Source: Bicyclus anynana
Taxonomy: Eukaryota; Arthropoda; Insecta; Lepidoptera; Nymphalidae
Direction of reading: 5' to 3'
Assembly (NCBI RefSeq): GCF_947172395.1
Contig: NC_069106.1
Location: forward strand, 372,001 to 436,000
DNA length: 64,000 nt
Shown here: in pieces, positions 63,891-64,000 of the stretch
Layout: the number at the start of each line of letters is the position of its first letter
How positions within the stretch are numbered: position 1 is the stretch's first letter
The notes under the pieces: model-generated
What the model was told of the DNA's origin: nothing
The model's input: the letters and a program-made list of their open reading frames with translations, nothing else
Databases searched by the model: none
Program-made: the position numbers and the translations under genes

Positions 63891-64000
63891 ATGCCGACCC
63901 AGCATCAGGATGCATTTGAGAGATTGCCTACATTCAAACAAGGTCCTGATATACAGAATGCCAATGTTAAAATAACATTGAATGAAAGGGCTGATTTACA

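Overview
The window is an AT-rich insect nuclear sequence, most probably from a moth or butterfly (Lepidoptera). The evidence is the repeat fauna: tRNA-headed SINEs, many short 5'-TC...CTAG-3' Helitron-like elements inserted between A and T, RTE-type LINE 3' ends with (TGATGA)n tails, and a piggyBac-type element. No bacterial or viral gene organisation is present. Apart from transposons, very little is coding.

Host genes. (1) On the + strand, the first coding exon of the synaptic regulator complexin lies at 19911-19965 (MAAFVAKQMVGNKLSAVK, then a GTAAG donor). I could not find its later exons, so most of the window probably lies in its 5' region and a very long first coding intron. (2) Two small, unrecognised genes lie on the - strand downstream, apparently nested in that intron. 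One has two exons (24274-26368, 136 aa). The other has three (30527-31804, about 268 aa).

Transposon nest, 37.6-48.5 kb. A 5'-truncated RTE-type LINE (+) is split by a Copia LTR retrotransposon (-, 38344-42831). The Copia copy has 278-bp LTRs that look identical, a GAGTT target duplication, a tRNA primer site and a polypurine tract. Its pol is open over 944 codons, but gag is mostly deleted and the protease is frameshifted, so it looks like a very young, non-autonomous copy. Next to the LINE is a tRNA-derived SINE, split at its own TTAA by a 3.37-kb piggyBac-type element (44982-48351). That element has short inverted termini, four subterminal CGGATCCGAG motifs and an apparently intact two-exon transposase with the DDD triad.

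Elsewhere the window is a mosaic of SINEs (families here called A to E), Helitron-like elements, foldback MITEs, LINE 3' fragments (one twin-primed) and several strikingly perfect short foldback palindromes. Possible regulatory signals near complexin are CTCF-like, RFX X-box-like and YY1/Pho-like motifs, CpG-rich blocks, and a block of about 0.4-0.5 kb present on both sides of the complexin start exon. SINE, MITE and Helitron family letters are local labels, not database names.
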